Assembly: GCF_009762775.1 (NCBI RefSeq)
Contig: NZ_CP046401.1
Location: 1,736,001 to 1,800,000, forward strand
Direction of reading: 5' to 3'
Origin: Maribellus comscasis
Lineage (GTDB): Bacteria > Bacteroidota > Bacteroidia > Bacteroidales > Prolixibacteraceae
DNA length: 64,000 bases
Shown: positions 54,979 through 64,000 of the stretch, in pieces
How the letters are laid out: each line of letters starts with the position of its first letter
How positions within the stretch are numbered: the first letter of the stretch is position 1
The notes under the pieces: generated by a model
The model's input: only the letters and a program-made list of their open reading frames with translations
What the model was told of the DNA's origin: nothing
Database searches by the model: none
Position numbers and translations under genes: made by a program

Positions 54979-57792
54979 ATGAAACGCTATAAAAAATATC
55001 TAAAACTCCTTGCTCTCTTCGTTTTTGGAATCAGCATCATATTATTACAGTCATGCAATTCAACTCAGGATAAAAATACCAAAATTGAAAAACTGAATGT
55101 TGAATATCTTCCAAATCCACTGGGCGTAGATGTGGCACAACCACGTTTTTCCTGGCAACTTTGGTCATCTCAGCGTGACGTTTATCAGGTCGCTTATCAA
55201 CTTGTGGTTGGTGAAAGCATTGATGAAGTAAAAAAAGGAAACGGGACGTTTTGGGACACCGGAAAAATCACTTCAGGAGAAACTGTAAATCTTGAATACG
55301 AAGGGAGTCAGCTACAGAGTAATACCACCTGTTTTTGGCGGGTACAAGTGTGGCTCGATGATGAAACTTCGATATGGAGTGAACCGGCATTTTTCCAAAC
55401 AGCTATTTTGAATGAGGATGAATGGCAGGCAAAATGGATAACAACTCAGAAAAAAATAACGAATACCAGCCCCCTTCTGCGAAAAGAATTCCAGATTGAG
55501 AAAAAAATTAAACAGGCTATTGCCCACGTTACTGCAGCAGGATTCTACGAGTTTTTTCTTAACGGTGAGAAGGTAGGCGACCATGTATTGGACCCCGGAG
55601 TAACTGACTACAGGGAAACCGTTTTGTATTCTACCTACGATGTTACAACGCTGCTGAAGGAAGGCGGGAATGTAACCGGAGCAATGTTGGGGAACGGCGC
55701 ATGGAATTTGCTTAAAACAGAGGGCCGGTACAGTTGGGGAAGAGGAAATCCACTCGGAAGCCCCGCTTTTTTTATGCAATTGGTAATTTCCTATGAGGAC
55801 GGAAGCGAGGAGGTTATCGTCTCTGATGAGACCTGGAAAACAGCCGACAGCCCCATAACATTTAACAATCTTTACGGTGGAGAAGATTATGATGCCACAA
55901 AAGAACTTCCCGGATGGTCGTCAAGTGGTTTTGATGATTCGGCTTGGGCAACTGCAGTTTTGAGTGAAGGGCCGGGAGGAAAATTAAAAGCACAATTGAC
56001 ACCGCCCATAAAAGTCACCCAAACCCTCTCCGCGGTAAAACAAACGAACCCGCAACCGGGAGTTTATCTTTTTGATTTGGGACAAAATATAGCCGGCTGG
56101 TGGCGCCTTGAAATTGAAGGAGAGCCCGGACAGGTCATCCGAATTCGCGGAGCCGAAACCCTGAATGATTCACTTTTCTCAACGCCACTAAAAGAAGGCG
56201 ACAAGCTCAGTACAAAAGAAAGATACCATGCCCAAACATGGACTGACTACACAATCAAAAGTAATAAAAGGGAAACCTACGAACCTCGCTTTTTTTACAC
56301 CGGTTTTCGTTATGTTGAAGTGACTGCAAGCGATAAAAAGGATCCCAAATACCTGAATATTGAAGGAAGAGTCGTACGTTCGGCAAATAGAAGAAACGGC
56401 ACCTTTGGATCTTCCAATACCTTATTAAATAGCATTCACGAAGCCGGAGTATGGGCGCAAATGAGTAACATGCAAAGTTATCCAACTGACTGTCCTCACC
56501 GCGAAAAAGGAGCATATAACGGGGATGGTCAGGTAATTGCAGAAACTTCGATGCACGACTTCCATATGGCACCGTTTTATACCAAGTGGTTGAATGATAT
56601 GCGCGATTCGCAGGAAGAAAATGGCCGGATTCCAAATACCTCACCTGTGTTAGTCGGTGGAATGGGCGGCGGTGTCGCCTGGGGAAGCGCTTATGTGCTC
56701 ATTCCCTGGTGGATGAAGCACTATTACAATGATACTCAGATTCTACAGGAGCATTATCCAACCATGAAAAAGTATGTAAATTACCTCAGGGAACTGGGTT
56801 CAAAAGATGAAGACCCATCTGAGCCATACATTATTGATAATTTCGACGGATACTGGTACTCACTTGGCGAATGGTGTGCTCCCGGAGAGAGTGATTGTCC
56901 AAATCATCCGGTGGTTAACACATTTTATTACTATCAAAATTGTCTGCTGCTTTCAAAAATTGCAGGTGAACTGGGACACGCCAAAGATCAAGAATATTAC
57001 AAGGCATTGTCCGACACAGTAAAAAAGGAATTCAACCGGAAATTCTTTAATACAGAAACTGGACTGTACGGAACTGACTCAACATACCAAACCTACCAAT
57101 TACTGGCCTTGGCCGGTGATGTAGTACCGGAAGATTACAGGGGAAAAGTTTTCCAAACGATAATCGACGATATCAAAACAAGGAGCAACCATTTAAATAC
57201 AGGAATCATCGGTACAAAATACTTGTGGCCTGTGTTGGTTGAAAACGGAGAAAACGAAACAGCTTATAAAATAGCTACACAAACTACTTATCCCAGTTTC
57301 GGCTACTGGATAAATAACGGAGCTACTACGCTGCTGGAATCGTGGGAAGGAGACAACTCGCATAACCATCAAATGTTTGGTTCCATAACAGAATATTTTT
57401 ACAAGTTTTTAGCAGGAATTCAGTCCCCCATGGAAGGGAAAACGGGGGCGGGATACAGCAATATTTATATCAAACCTTTTGTTCCCGATGAACTTGACGC
57501 GGCGAATGCTTCTGTGGAAACCATTGCCGGAACCATTGTTTCGGACTGGAAAAAGGAAAGCGGGAGTTTTGTTCAAAAAGTAAGTTTACCGGCGAATACA
57601 ACTGCAACCGTGGCTCTTCCTGCTTTTTCAGCTACGGATGTTATCGTTTGGGAAGGAGAAGCAAAAATTTGGGAGAATAATCACTACGTTGAAGGGACAG
57701 CAGGCATATCCAGTGTAGAGAAAAATAAAGATGGTCTGGAGCTTAAAATTGGTTCCGGAACTTACCTGTTCAGAGTGGAACCCAAGGAATAA
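54979..57792 (+). CDS. GH78 alpha-L-rhamnosidase, second (PUL D)
   Basis: This is a predicted lipoprotein alpha-L-rhamnosidase; the signal ends ILLQSC. An N-terminal Ig-like module (LNVEYLPNPLGVDVAQPRFSW) precedes the GH78 sandwich (AIAHVTAAGFYEFFLNGEKV, LDPGVTDYRETVLYSTYDVT). The second sandwich has GVYLFDLGQNIAGWWRLEIE. The barrel has PTDCPHREKGAYNGDGQVIA (Asp about residue 504) and NGATTLLESWEGDN. Length is 937 aa. The gene lies 129 bp after the previous one and 4 bp before the next. Confidence 0.92.
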   Translation: MKRYKKYLKLLALFVFGISIILLQSCNSTQDKNTKIEKLNVEYLPNPLGVDVAQPRFSWQLWSSQRDVYQVAYQLVVGESIDEVKKGNGTFWDTGKITSGETVNLEYEGSQLQSNTTCFWRVQVWLDDETSIWSEPAFFQTAILNEDEWQAKWITTQKKITNTSPLLRKEFQIEKKIKQAIAHVTAAGFYEFFLNGEKVGDHVLDPGVTDYRETVLYSTYDVTTLLKEGGNVTGAMLGNGAWNLLKTEGRYSWGRGNPLGSPAFFMQLVISYEDGSEEVIVSDETWKTADSPITFNNLYGGEDYDATKELPGWSSSGFDDSAWATAVLSEGPGGKLKAQLTPPIKVTQTLSAVKQTNPQPGVYLFDLGQNIAGWWRLEIEGEPGQVIRIRGAETLNDSLFSTPLKEGDKLSTKERYHAQTWTDYTIKSNKRETYEPRFFYTGFRYVEVTASDKKDPKYLNIEGRVVRSANRRNGTFGSSNTLLNSIHEAGVWAQMSNMQSYPTDCPHREKGAYNGDGQVIAETSMHDFHMAPFYTKWLNDMRDSQEENGRIPNTSPVLVGGMGGGVAWGSAYVLIPWWMKHYYNDTQILQEHYPTMKKYVNYLRELGSKDEDPSEPYIIDNFDGYWYSLGEWCAPGESDCPNHPVVNTFYYYQNCLLLSKIAGELGHAKDQEYYKALSDTVKKEFNRKFFNTETGLYGTDSTYQTYQLLALAGDVVPEDYRGKVFQTIIDDIKTRSNHLNTGIIGTKYLWPVLVENGENETAYKIATQTTYPSFGYWINNGATTLLESWEGDNSHNHQMFGSITEYFYKFLAGIQSPMEGKTGAGYSNIYIKPFVPDELDAANASVETIAGTIVSDWKKESGSFVQKVSLPANTTATVALPAFSATDVIVWEGEAKIWENNHYVEGTAGISSVEKNKDGLELKIGSGTYLFRVEPKE

Positions 57793-57796
57793 AGAC

Positions 57797-60589
57797 ATGA
57801 AAATAAAATTTAGCTTTTTTGCTTCGGCCGTAGCATTTGTTTTAGCGATTTGGGCTTGCACGCAGAACCCTGAAATAAACGCTGACCACCTGACATGTAA
57901 TTTCAGAGAACAACCTTTGGGAGTTGATTCAGAAGCTCCGTTATTGGGGTGGCAACTGAAATCGTCGGGCAATAATGTGGTGCAATCGGCTTACAGGATT
58001 ATTGTTGCTGAAAATCCGAGCGACCTGGAAAACGGAGAGGGTAGCGTTTGGGATTCCGGGAAGATGGAATCTGCTCAGTCGATAAACATACCTTACCCTG
58101 GGCAGAATATTGATCCGGGAAAACGTTACTATTGGAAGGTAAAAGTATGGGACGATTTTGGAAAGGAATCTTCATGGAGCGAAACTTCCTGGTGGCAAAG
58201 CGGACTGTTTTCTGAAAAAGACTGGCAGGGAGCCAAATGGATTGCCTATGAAAAAATGGATTCCTCCAAACAATTGGTTCCAGGCATTCATGGCTCTGGC
58301 GATCAATTGGGAGATTTGGCGGTACAACGACCCGTTGTGCCCCAGTTTCGAAAAACGTTCGAAGTTAAAAAAGAATTGCAATCGGCCACGCTTTTTATCT
58401 CCGGGCTCGGACAATACGAAGCCAGTCTGAACGGACAAAAAGTCGGAAATTCTTTTTTGGCGCCCGGATGGACAGATTACGATAAAACGGTTTTTTACAA
58501 TACCTATGATGTAACTTCGCTGTTAAAATCCGGTGGAAATGTGCTGGGCGCTGTTGTGGGGAACGGGTTTTATAATATTAATCGTGAAAGATACCGGAAA
58601 CTGGTTATTGCTTTCGGATTCCCCAAAATGATTGGAAAGCTGCAATTAAATTATAATGACGGCACTTCTGAAACATTGGTTACGGATGAAAGCTGGAAAT
58701 GTTCTCCTTCGCCTACTATTTATACCAGTATTTACGGCGGTGAAGATTATGATGCTTCTATGGAACAAACGGGGTGGCAAGAACCCGGATTTGATGATTC
58801 TGAATGGAACTCTGTACTACTTGCCCGGAAGCCGCAAGGTAAATTAGTGGCTGAAAATGATTACCCATTGATGGAAATGGAGACATTTGAACCTGAAAAA
58901 ATTATCGCATTGGGAGACACTGCCTGGCTTTATGATTTTGGACAAAATGCCTCGGGAATTGTTGAGCTAAAAGTAAAAGGCACTGCCAGACGGGAAGTAA
59001 AACTGTGGCCTTCCGAACTCATAAACCCGGATAAATCAGCCAATCAGCAGGCTTCGGGCCGGCCTTATTATTTTTCCTATAAGTTGAATGGAAAAGGGAG
59101 TGAAACCTGGAAGCCGAGATTTACTTATTACGGATTTCGTTATGTGCAGGTATCAGGAGCTGTTCCTGCAGGAGAAGACAATCCACAGGAACTTCCGGAA
59201 ATTGAGAAACTCAGTTTTTTGCACACACGAAATTCTTCCCCGCAAAACGGAACTTTTGAATGCAGTAATGATCTGCTGAACCGCACTCATACATTAATCG
59301 ACTGGGCCATCCGAAGTAATTTTCAGAGTGTACTTTCTGATTGTCCGCACCGCGAAAAGCTGGGCTGGCTGGAACAAACTTATCTGATGGGACAGGGCGT
59401 TCATTTTCGCTACGACAACTATCATCTTTACCGCAAATTGGTTTTTGATATGATAGATGCCCAGACAGAAGAAGGATTGGTGCCGGATATCGCTCCCGAA
59501 TATGTGGAATTTAATGGGGGGTTCCGCGATTCGCCGGAATGGGGGAGTGCTGCAGTTTTTCTGCCTTATCTTCTTTGGAAATGGTACGACGATAAACAAA
59601 TTATTGCTGATGCCTGGCCCATGATGATGCGTTACATTCAATACCTGAAGACCAAATCCGATGGTCATATTCTTGATTACGGGCTGGGCGATTGGTTTGA
59701 TCTGGGCCCCGGAAGACCGGGAGTTTCTCAGTTAACACCCGTTGCATTGACAGCAACAGCAACATATTATTACGATGTGAAATTAATGGCAGAAATGGCT
59801 GCATTAATGGGCAAGCCGGAAAAGAAAAATTTGAACCGATGGGCTGAAGAAGTACGTTCGGCTTTTAATCAAAAATTTTATATCCCTGAAACCAACGTTT
59901 ATTCCACCGGAAGTCAAACTGCCATGTCGATGCCTTTGTGCGCAGGGATTCCTGAAGAAGGTGATCGGGAGGCTGTTTTTGCCAATCTCGTAGATTCTAT
60001 CGTGGCAGAGAACAAAGCACTTACCGCCGGAGATGTCGGCTTTCATTACCTGGTAGAAGCATTAACAAGCGGTGGCGCTGCACAGCTCATGTATGAAATG
60101 ATAAACCGTGATGATGTTCCCGGTTATGGATTTCAGCTAAAGAAAGGTGCAACTGCACTAACAGAATCGTGGCAAGCTTTGGAGATTGTTTCCAATAACC
60201 ACCTGATGCTGGGGCACGTGATGGAGTGGTTTTATGCCGGATTAGGAGGCATTAGTCAGGCTGACAACTCAGCAGGCTATAAAAATATTCTTATTCAGCC
60301 GCAAGTGGTGAAAGATCTTGCTTTTGTTAAGGTCGGTTTTGAATCTCCATATGGTTTAATACGATCGGAATGGGAGCAAAACGCCACGGGTTTAAAATTG
60401 GAAGTGGAAATTCCGCACAATACAAAAGCTACCATTTTGTTGCCAACGAATGAATTAAATTCAGTAAGAGTAAACGGGGAAAAACCAAAGGATGGTATCA
60501 TCAGCAAATTTAATAGAGAAGAAAGGCTTGCGCTTAGTGTGGGCTCAGGAAAATATCAGATGGTTATGGAACCCTTATTTTCAGAATAG
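57797..60589 (+). CDS. GH78 alpha-L-rhamnosidase, third (PUL D)
   Basis: This is a predicted lipoprotein alpha-L-rhamnosidase; the signal MKIKFSFFASAVAFVLAIWAC gives the lipobox. The frame is open further upstream, but a start before 57797 would overlap the previous gene and destroy the signal peptide. Parts are an Ig-like module (LTCNFREQPLGVDSEAPLLG), the sandwich (TLFISGLGQYEASLNGQKV), AWLYDFGQNASGIVELKVKG, and the barrel with LSDCPHREKLGWLEQTYLMG (Asp about residue 515) and KGATALTESWQALE. After REKLGW it has LEQTYLMG where many relatives have a GD pair, so specificity may differ from the first two. Confidence 0.92.
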   Translation: MKIKFSFFASAVAFVLAIWACTQNPEINADHLTCNFREQPLGVDSEAPLLGWQLKSSGNNVVQSAYRIIVAENPSDLENGEGSVWDSGKMESAQSINIPYPGQNIDPGKRYYWKVKVWDDFGKESSWSETSWWQSGLFSEKDWQGAKWIAYEKMDSSKQLVPGIHGSGDQLGDLAVQRPVVPQFRKTFEVKKELQSATLFISGLGQYEASLNGQKVGNSFLAPGWTDYDKTVFYNTYDVTSLLKSGGNVLGAVVGNGFYNINRERYRKLVIAFGFPKMIGKLQLNYNDGTSETLVTDESWKCSPSPTIYTSIYGGEDYDASMEQTGWQEPGFDDSEWNSVLLARKPQGKLVAENDYPLMEMETFEPEKIIALGDTAWLYDFGQNASGIVELKVKGTARREVKLWPSELINPDKSANQQASGRPYYFSYKLNGKGSETWKPRFTYYGFRYVQVSGAVPAGEDNPQELPEIEKLSFLHTRNSSPQNGTFECSNDLLNRTHTLIDWAIRSNFQSVLSDCPHREKLGWLEQTYLMGQGVHFRYDNYHLYRKLVFDMIDAQTEEGLVPDIAPEYVEFNGGFRDSPEWGSAAVFLPYLLWKWYDDKQIIADAWPMMMRYIQYLKTKSDGHILDYGLGDWFDLGPGRPGVSQLTPVALTATATYYYDVKLMAEMAALMGKPEKKNLNRWAEEVRSAFNQKFYIPETNVYSTGSQTAMSMPLCAGIPEEGDREAVFANLVDSIVAENKALTAGDVGFHYLVEALTSGGAAQLMYEMINRDDVPGYGFQLKKGATALTESWQALEIVSNNHLMLGHVMEWFYAGLGGISQADNSAGYKNILIQPQVVKDLAFVKVGFESPYGLIRSEWEQNATGLKLEVEIPHNTKATILLPTNELNSVRVNGEKPKDGIISKFNREERLALSVGSGKYQMVMEPLFSE

Positions 60590-60610
60590 GTTTAACTTTT
60601 GAATGATAAG

Positions 60611-62038
60611 ATGAAAGAAAAAAACAAAATAAAAATCGGTTTGTTTGGTGTTGGTCTCGACACCTACTGGAATCAGTTTGATGGATTACTGGATAACCTG
60701 ACCAGGTATCAAAAACAAATCAAACAAAAAATAGAAGAATCGGGTGTTGAAGTGGTGGACGCCGGAATGGTTGATAATCCGAAAAAAGCCGGAGAAGCTG
60801 TGCTGCTGCTAAAATCTGCCAATGTTGAAATGGTTTTTTTGTACATTTCAACCTATGCCCTTTCGTCCACTGTATTACCGATAGCACAGCAGCTTAAAGT
60901 GCCATTTCTTCTCTTAAACCTGCAACCGGTTTCTCAACTTGATTATCAAAGTTTTAATAATCTGAATGACCGGGGTAAAATGACCGGTGTCTGGCTGGAA
61001 CATTGCCAGGCTTGTTCGGTTCCCGAAATTGCCGGGGTTTTTAACCGCTCCGGAATTCGTTATGACATGGTTTCCGGGTTTCTCTCCGATGAGACTGCCT
61101 GGGAGGAAATAGCTGCCTGGACAGAAGCAGCACGTGTAGCAAAAACACTACAAACAAACCGGATGGGAATTCTGGGACATTATTACGGAGGGATGCTCGA
61201 TGTGTATACCGACCTTACCCGCCAGAGCGCTACCTTTGGAACACATTTTGAAATGCTGGAAATGTGTGAACTAAAATCCTTTCGTGACAATGTCAACCAA
61301 AAACAACTAAAAAATAAACTAAAAGAATTTTCTGAGGCATTTGATGTTTCTCCGGAATGTGAAGCATCTGAACTGGAGCGTGCAGCGCGCACGTCTGTGG
61401 CACTTGACAACTTGATACAAAAGCATGGCCTCAACTCGCTGGCGTATTATTATGAAGGCGAATCGGGAAACGAATACGAAAATATTGTAACATCAGTTAT
61501 TGCAGGAAATACAATATTAACAGGAAGAAACATTCCGGTTGCAGGAGAATGCGAAGTAAAAAATGCCCATGCCATGAAAATAATGGCTGAACTGGGAGCC
61601 GGCGGGTCTTTTTCTGAATTCTATCTGATGGATTTCAACGACGATGTAATTTACCTTGGACACGACGGACCTGCCCACTTTGCCATAGCCGAAGGAAAGG
61701 TGAAGTTGGTTCCCTTACCGCTTTATCATGGAAAACCGGGGAAAGGGCTTTCCATTCAAATGACGGTAAAACACGGACCGGTAACTTTGTTATCGGTTGT
61801 AGAAGGAAAAGATGAGGTTTTCCTGTTGGTTGCTGAAGGACAATCTGTTCCCGGGCCAACCTTAAAAATCGGAAACACAAACAGCCGCTACAAATTTTCA
61901 GTGGGAGCAAAAAGATTCATTGAACAGTGGTCGAAAGCTGGTCCGGCACATCATTGCGCTATAGGAACTGGTCATATCGGTAATAAAATAGAAAAACTGG
62001 CACATATTTTAAATATTAATGTTGTAACTATTTGTTAG
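60611..62038 (+). CDS. L-arabinose/L-fucose isomerase-like protein (PUL D)
   Basis: This is a cytoplasmic protein of the arabinose-isomerase superfamily, with no signal peptide. Features are [19 protein letters not shown] at the N-terminus, [36 protein letters not shown] in the middle, [38 protein letters not shown] and the C-terminal HHCAIGTGH. The Glu and His positions fit the metal-binding residues of AraA-type enzymes. ATG 60611 is preferred to the TTG at 60599. As the last PUL D gene it may isomerise a monosaccharide released by the operon, possibly rhamnose or another pentose or deoxyhexose; the substrate is not established. Confidence 0.8.
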   Translation: MKEKNKIKIGLFGVGLDTYWNQFDGLLDNLTRYQKQIKQKIEESGVEVVDAGMVDNPKKAGEAVLLLKSANVEMVFLYISTYALSSTVLPIAQQLKVPFLLLNLQPVSQLDYQSFNNLNDRGKMTGVWLEHCQACSVPEIAGVFNRSGIRYDMVSGFLSDETAWEEIAAWTEAARVAKTLQTNRMGILGHYYGGMLDVYTDLTRQSATFGTHFEMLEMCELKSFRDNVNQKQLKNKLKEFSEAFDVSPECEASELERAARTSVALDNLIQKHGLNSLAYYYEGESGNEYENIVTSVIAGNTILTGRNIPVAGECEVKNAHAMKIMAELGAGGSFSEFYLMDFNDDVIYLGHDGPAHFAIAEGKVKLVPLPLYHGKPGKGLSIQMTVKHGPVTLLSVVEGKDEVFLLVAEGQSVPGPTLKIGNTNSRYKFSVGAKRFIEQWSKAGPAHHCAIGTGHIGNKIEKLAHILNINVVTIC

Positions 62039-62200
62039 ATATTAAAATTATTATTATCGACTCCTCAAATCCATAAAAAATAACACAGCCATTCACTTTT
62101 GCCAGAAAAGGCATTCTTTTCCTCTTGAAAACAGGGAAACAATTACGAATCCTTTTTGAATATTTATAATGCGACTGTTTTAAAACTAAATTTTAGCTTG

Positions 62201-62229
62201 TTTGAATTCCTTGTTTTTACTTAAGTTTG
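62201..62229 (+). promoter_or_regulatory. Housekeeping promoter of the fourth ECF gene
   Basis: TTTG at 62201-62204, a 17-nt spacer and TAAGTTTG at 62222-62229 fit the Bacteroidota promoter (CTTG at 62197 gives a 21-nt spacer). Transcription would begin a few bases later, upstream of ATG 62252. The rest of the gap from 62039 shows no gene. Confidence 0.6.
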
Positions 62230-62251
62230 TTTCCTTCGAGTAAACAGCGCA

Positions 62252-62863
62252 ATGGATCATAAAAAGCCGATAAAAAATCTGAACGCAGAACAAAAAAGAC
62301 TGGAATCTTTTCAGGAGTTGTTCTTTAAATATCATGGCAGGCTTGTCCTCTTTGCGAACAAATTTACCGAGGATATAGAGGTTGCACAGGATTTGGTGCA
62401 GGATGCTTTTCTTAAACTGTGGGAAAAATCAGAACATCTTTCATCTGTTGATTCCCCCAAAGCCTATCTATTCCAGGCGGTACGTAACAGTTGTATAAAT
62501 AACCAACGCCACTTGCACATAAAACACTCGGTAAAAGAAGAACTGGTTTACAAATTAAATTCGATGGAAAGGGCATCTTATTTGAAATCAGATGATCCCT
62601 TAGGCAGTTTGTTTGAGAAAGAGATTGAGGAAAAAGTAGAAAAAATCATTCAATCTATGCCCGATAAATGTCGCCAGGTATTTTTATTAAGTCGCAGGGA
62701 ACACTTCAAAAATAAACAAATTGCCCAAAAACTCAGCATATCTGAAAAAATGGTTGAGAAACATATTTCAAAAGCCCTTGCCCTTTTGCGGGCAGGACTT
62801 TCCAAACACCTTGGAATAGTACTTTTTGCCATAGTAAACGCCTCCCCTGCCCCTCCAACTTAG
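62252..62863 (+). CDS. ECF RNA polymerase sigma factor, 3' end against an IS
   Basis: This ECF sigma-70 factor is the expected first gene of a further PUL. Region 2 is seen as FQELFFKYHGRLVLFANKFT and VAQDLVQDAFLKLWEKSE. Region 4 is seen as MPDKCRQVFLLSRREHFKNKQIAQKLSISEKMVEKHI. The hydrophobic tail (GIVLFAIVN) matches its siblings, but the end ASPAPPT is unlike them. The TAG stop (62861-62863) lies one base before the predicted IS left end at 62865, so the last codons may be altered by the insertion. No fecR is seen within the window; it would lie beyond the IS if it survives. Confidence 0.87.
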   Translation: MDHKKPIKNLNAEQKRLESFQELFFKYHGRLVLFANKFTEDIEVAQDLVQDAFLKLWEKSEHLSSVDSPKAYLFQAVRNSCINNQRHLHIKHSVKEELVYKLNSMERASYLKSDDPLGSLFEKEIEEKVEKIIQSMPDKCRQVFLLSRREHFKNKQIAQKLSISEKMVEKHISKALALLRAGLSKHLGIVLFAIVNASPAPPT

Positions 62864-62864
62864 G

Positions 62865-64000
62865 CTACCCTTTATACACAAATATTTGTTTTTTGATTTA
62901 TTGCTGAGCTAACATTTTGTTGTTGATAAAACTTTACTTAATTATCACATTTTCAGCATATTAAGCTTGTTGTTTCTGATAGTTTTGATTATCTTAAAAG
63001 TATGATAATCAAAGAGTTTAGAGGATTTTTTGACGGATTTCTGCCTGATATCCGAATAGAAAAAAGGGCAAATAAGGTTATATCAGATATGCTTACCTTC
63101 GGGAAAGTTACAGTGAATAAATTTTGTGATACAAATACAGAAAAGATAGGGGCATATCGGATGTTTGGGAATAATAGTTTTAGTTATAAAGAGCTGGCCA
63201 GGGCAGTAGTTTCAGGGTGTGTAAACAATCAGGGGTCACCACATTTGCTTTGTATCCAGGATACGACAGAATTTAATTTTACTAGTCATATTCACCGGAT
63301 TGGTAAAAAGGACAAAGATGTCGGTCCTGTAACTTTAAATGAAAATGCAGGTTTCTTTTGCCATCCTATGCTGGTTGTTGAAGCTGAAGAAAAGATGCCT
63401 GTAGGAATAGCTGATATTAATCTCTGGAACCGCAGTTGGGACAAACAAGATAAATTTGAGCGGGATTACTCCAGGCAATCAATAAGCGAGAAAGAATCCT
63501 TCCGGTGGATAGAATCAGCCCAGGCAATCAAATCCGTTTTATCAGCAACGCCTATGCTAACAGTTATTGGTGACAGGGAGGCTGATATATATGAAGAACT
63601 ATGTACTGTTCCGGATGAAAAGACAAACCTGTTAATCCGCTCAAGCATCAACCGTAAATTGGCCTGTAGTGACGAAAAGCTATTTGAAAAGTTAGAAAAC
63701 CAGGAATGCCGGGCAGTTTATTCTCTGGAAATAAAAGGGAATAAAAAAAGAAAAAGCAGGATGGCCAGTATGGAACTAAAATATATAAAGGTAAAAATCC
63801 AAAAGCCTAAAAAACCTCATATCAAAGATTATCCTGAATATGTTGAACTATGGGCTATTGAAGCCCGGGAACAGATGAAAACAGTTCCGTCCGGAGAGGC
63901 CCATGTGCTTTGGCGCTTACTTACTACACATCAAATAACAAAAGTTGAAGATGCTATGCAGTGTCTTGAATGGTATGGCAATAGGTGGTTTATCGAAGAG
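62865..64000 (+). mobile_element. IS4-family (IS50/Tn5-like) insertion sequence, left part
   Basis: CTACCCTTTATACACAAAT at 62865-62883 matches the 19-bp Tn5/IS50 outside end at 14 of 19 positions, including the TATACACAA core, and directly follows the sigma gene. An IS50-like transposase frame begins at 63002 and is open to the window end. The right end and target duplication are outside the window. Confidence 0.75.
63002..64000 (+). CDS. IS4-family (IS50-like) transposase, 3' truncated by window edge
   Basis: This DDE transposase reads without a stop for 333 codons from ATG 63002 (MIIKEFRGFFDGFLPDIRIE) to the last base. Landmarks of the Tn5 group are KRANKVISDMLTFG, CIQDTTEFNFTSH (first catalytic Asp region), TVIGDREADIYEEL (second Asp) and HVLWRLLTTHQITKVEDA followed by WYGNRWFIEE, which carries the Y-R-E signature with the catalytic Glu. 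The C-terminal region is outside the window. No frameshift is seen. Confidence 0.88.
   Translation, partial: MIIKEFRGFFDGFLPDIRIEKRANKVISDMLTFGKVTVNKFCDTNTEKIGAYRMFGNNSFSYKELARAVVSGCVNNQGSPHLLCIQDTTEFNFTSHIHRIGKKDKDVGPVTLNENAGFFCHPMLVVEAEEKMPVGIADINLWNRSWDKQDKFERDYSRQSISEKESFRWIESAQAIKSVLSATPMLTVIGDREADIYEELCTVPDEKTNLLIRSSINRKLACSDEKLFEKLENQECRAVYSLEIKGNKKRKSRMASMELKYIKVKIQKPKKPHIKDYPEYVELWAIEAREQMKTVPSGEAHVLWRLLTTHQITKVEDAMQCLEWYGNRWFIEE

Noticed and set aside
57731..57796. Extended start for the third GH78 gene
   Set aside because: It would overlap the previous gene by 60 bp and hide a textbook lipoprotein signal beginning at ATG 57797.

Overview
The window reads as the chromosome of a glycan-degrading Bacteroidota, most likely a marine, Marinilabiliales/Prolixibacteraceae-like lineage. 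This is inferred from gene content: four SusC/SusD pairs, three ECF-sigma/FecR pairs plus a fourth sigma gene, seven type I sulfatases, many lipoprotein signal peptides, AT-rich leaders without clear Shine-Dalgarno sites, and -7 elements of the Bacteroidota form TAnnTTTG. No tRNA, rRNA or CRISPR array was seen.

Layout. (1) 1-2.3 kb: the 3' part of a RhaT-type rhamnose symporter and a GH29 alpha-L-fucosidase. A 240-bp gap follows, holding a copied scrap of the rhaT-like gene and a 41-nt degenerate tandem repeat. (2) 2.6-12.8 kb, PUL A: ECF sigma, FecR, SusC (with STN domain), SusD, a sulfamidase-like sulfatase, a Tat-exported Gfo/Idh/MocA oxidoreductase and a DUF1080 (3-keto-glycoside hydrolase type) protein; it has no classical glycosidase. 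(3) 12.9-14.6 kb: a second copy of the 41-nt repeat, apparently split by a complete IS1380-family element. (4) 14.6-22.3 kb, PUL B: a minus-strand secreted phosphodiesterase divergent from a SusC without STN domain, a SusD and a small lipoprotein, closed by a strong terminator. (5) 22.6-36.6 kb, PUL C: ECF, FecR, SusC, SusD, sulfatase, GH29, sulfatase, sulfatase, GH29 and a terminator; this suits a sulfated fucose-containing glycan. (6) 36.8-62.0 kb, PUL D: ECF, FecR, SusC, SusD, three sulfatases, a GH99-like/WbsX protein, GH106, three GH78 rhamnosidases and an arabinose-isomerase-like enzyme; this suits a sulfated rhamnose-rich glycan. (7) 62.2 kb to the end: a fourth ECF sigma gene whose stop codon lies against the left end of an IS4-family (IS50/Tn5-like) element that runs off the window.

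Working together: SusC/SusD pairs import oligosaccharides. In PULs A, C and D the SusC carries an STN signalling domain and sits downstream of its own ECF/FecR pair, giving a closed transmembrane induction loop. PUL B lacks both the STN domain and the sigma/anti-sigma pair. Secreted sulfatases and exo-glycosidases trim the glycans. No sulfatase-maturing enzyme and no polysaccharide lyase is in the window, so maturation and backbone cleavage must be encoded elsewhere. Regulatory hairpins recur at two positions: between fecR and susC, and between susD and the first enzyme gene.
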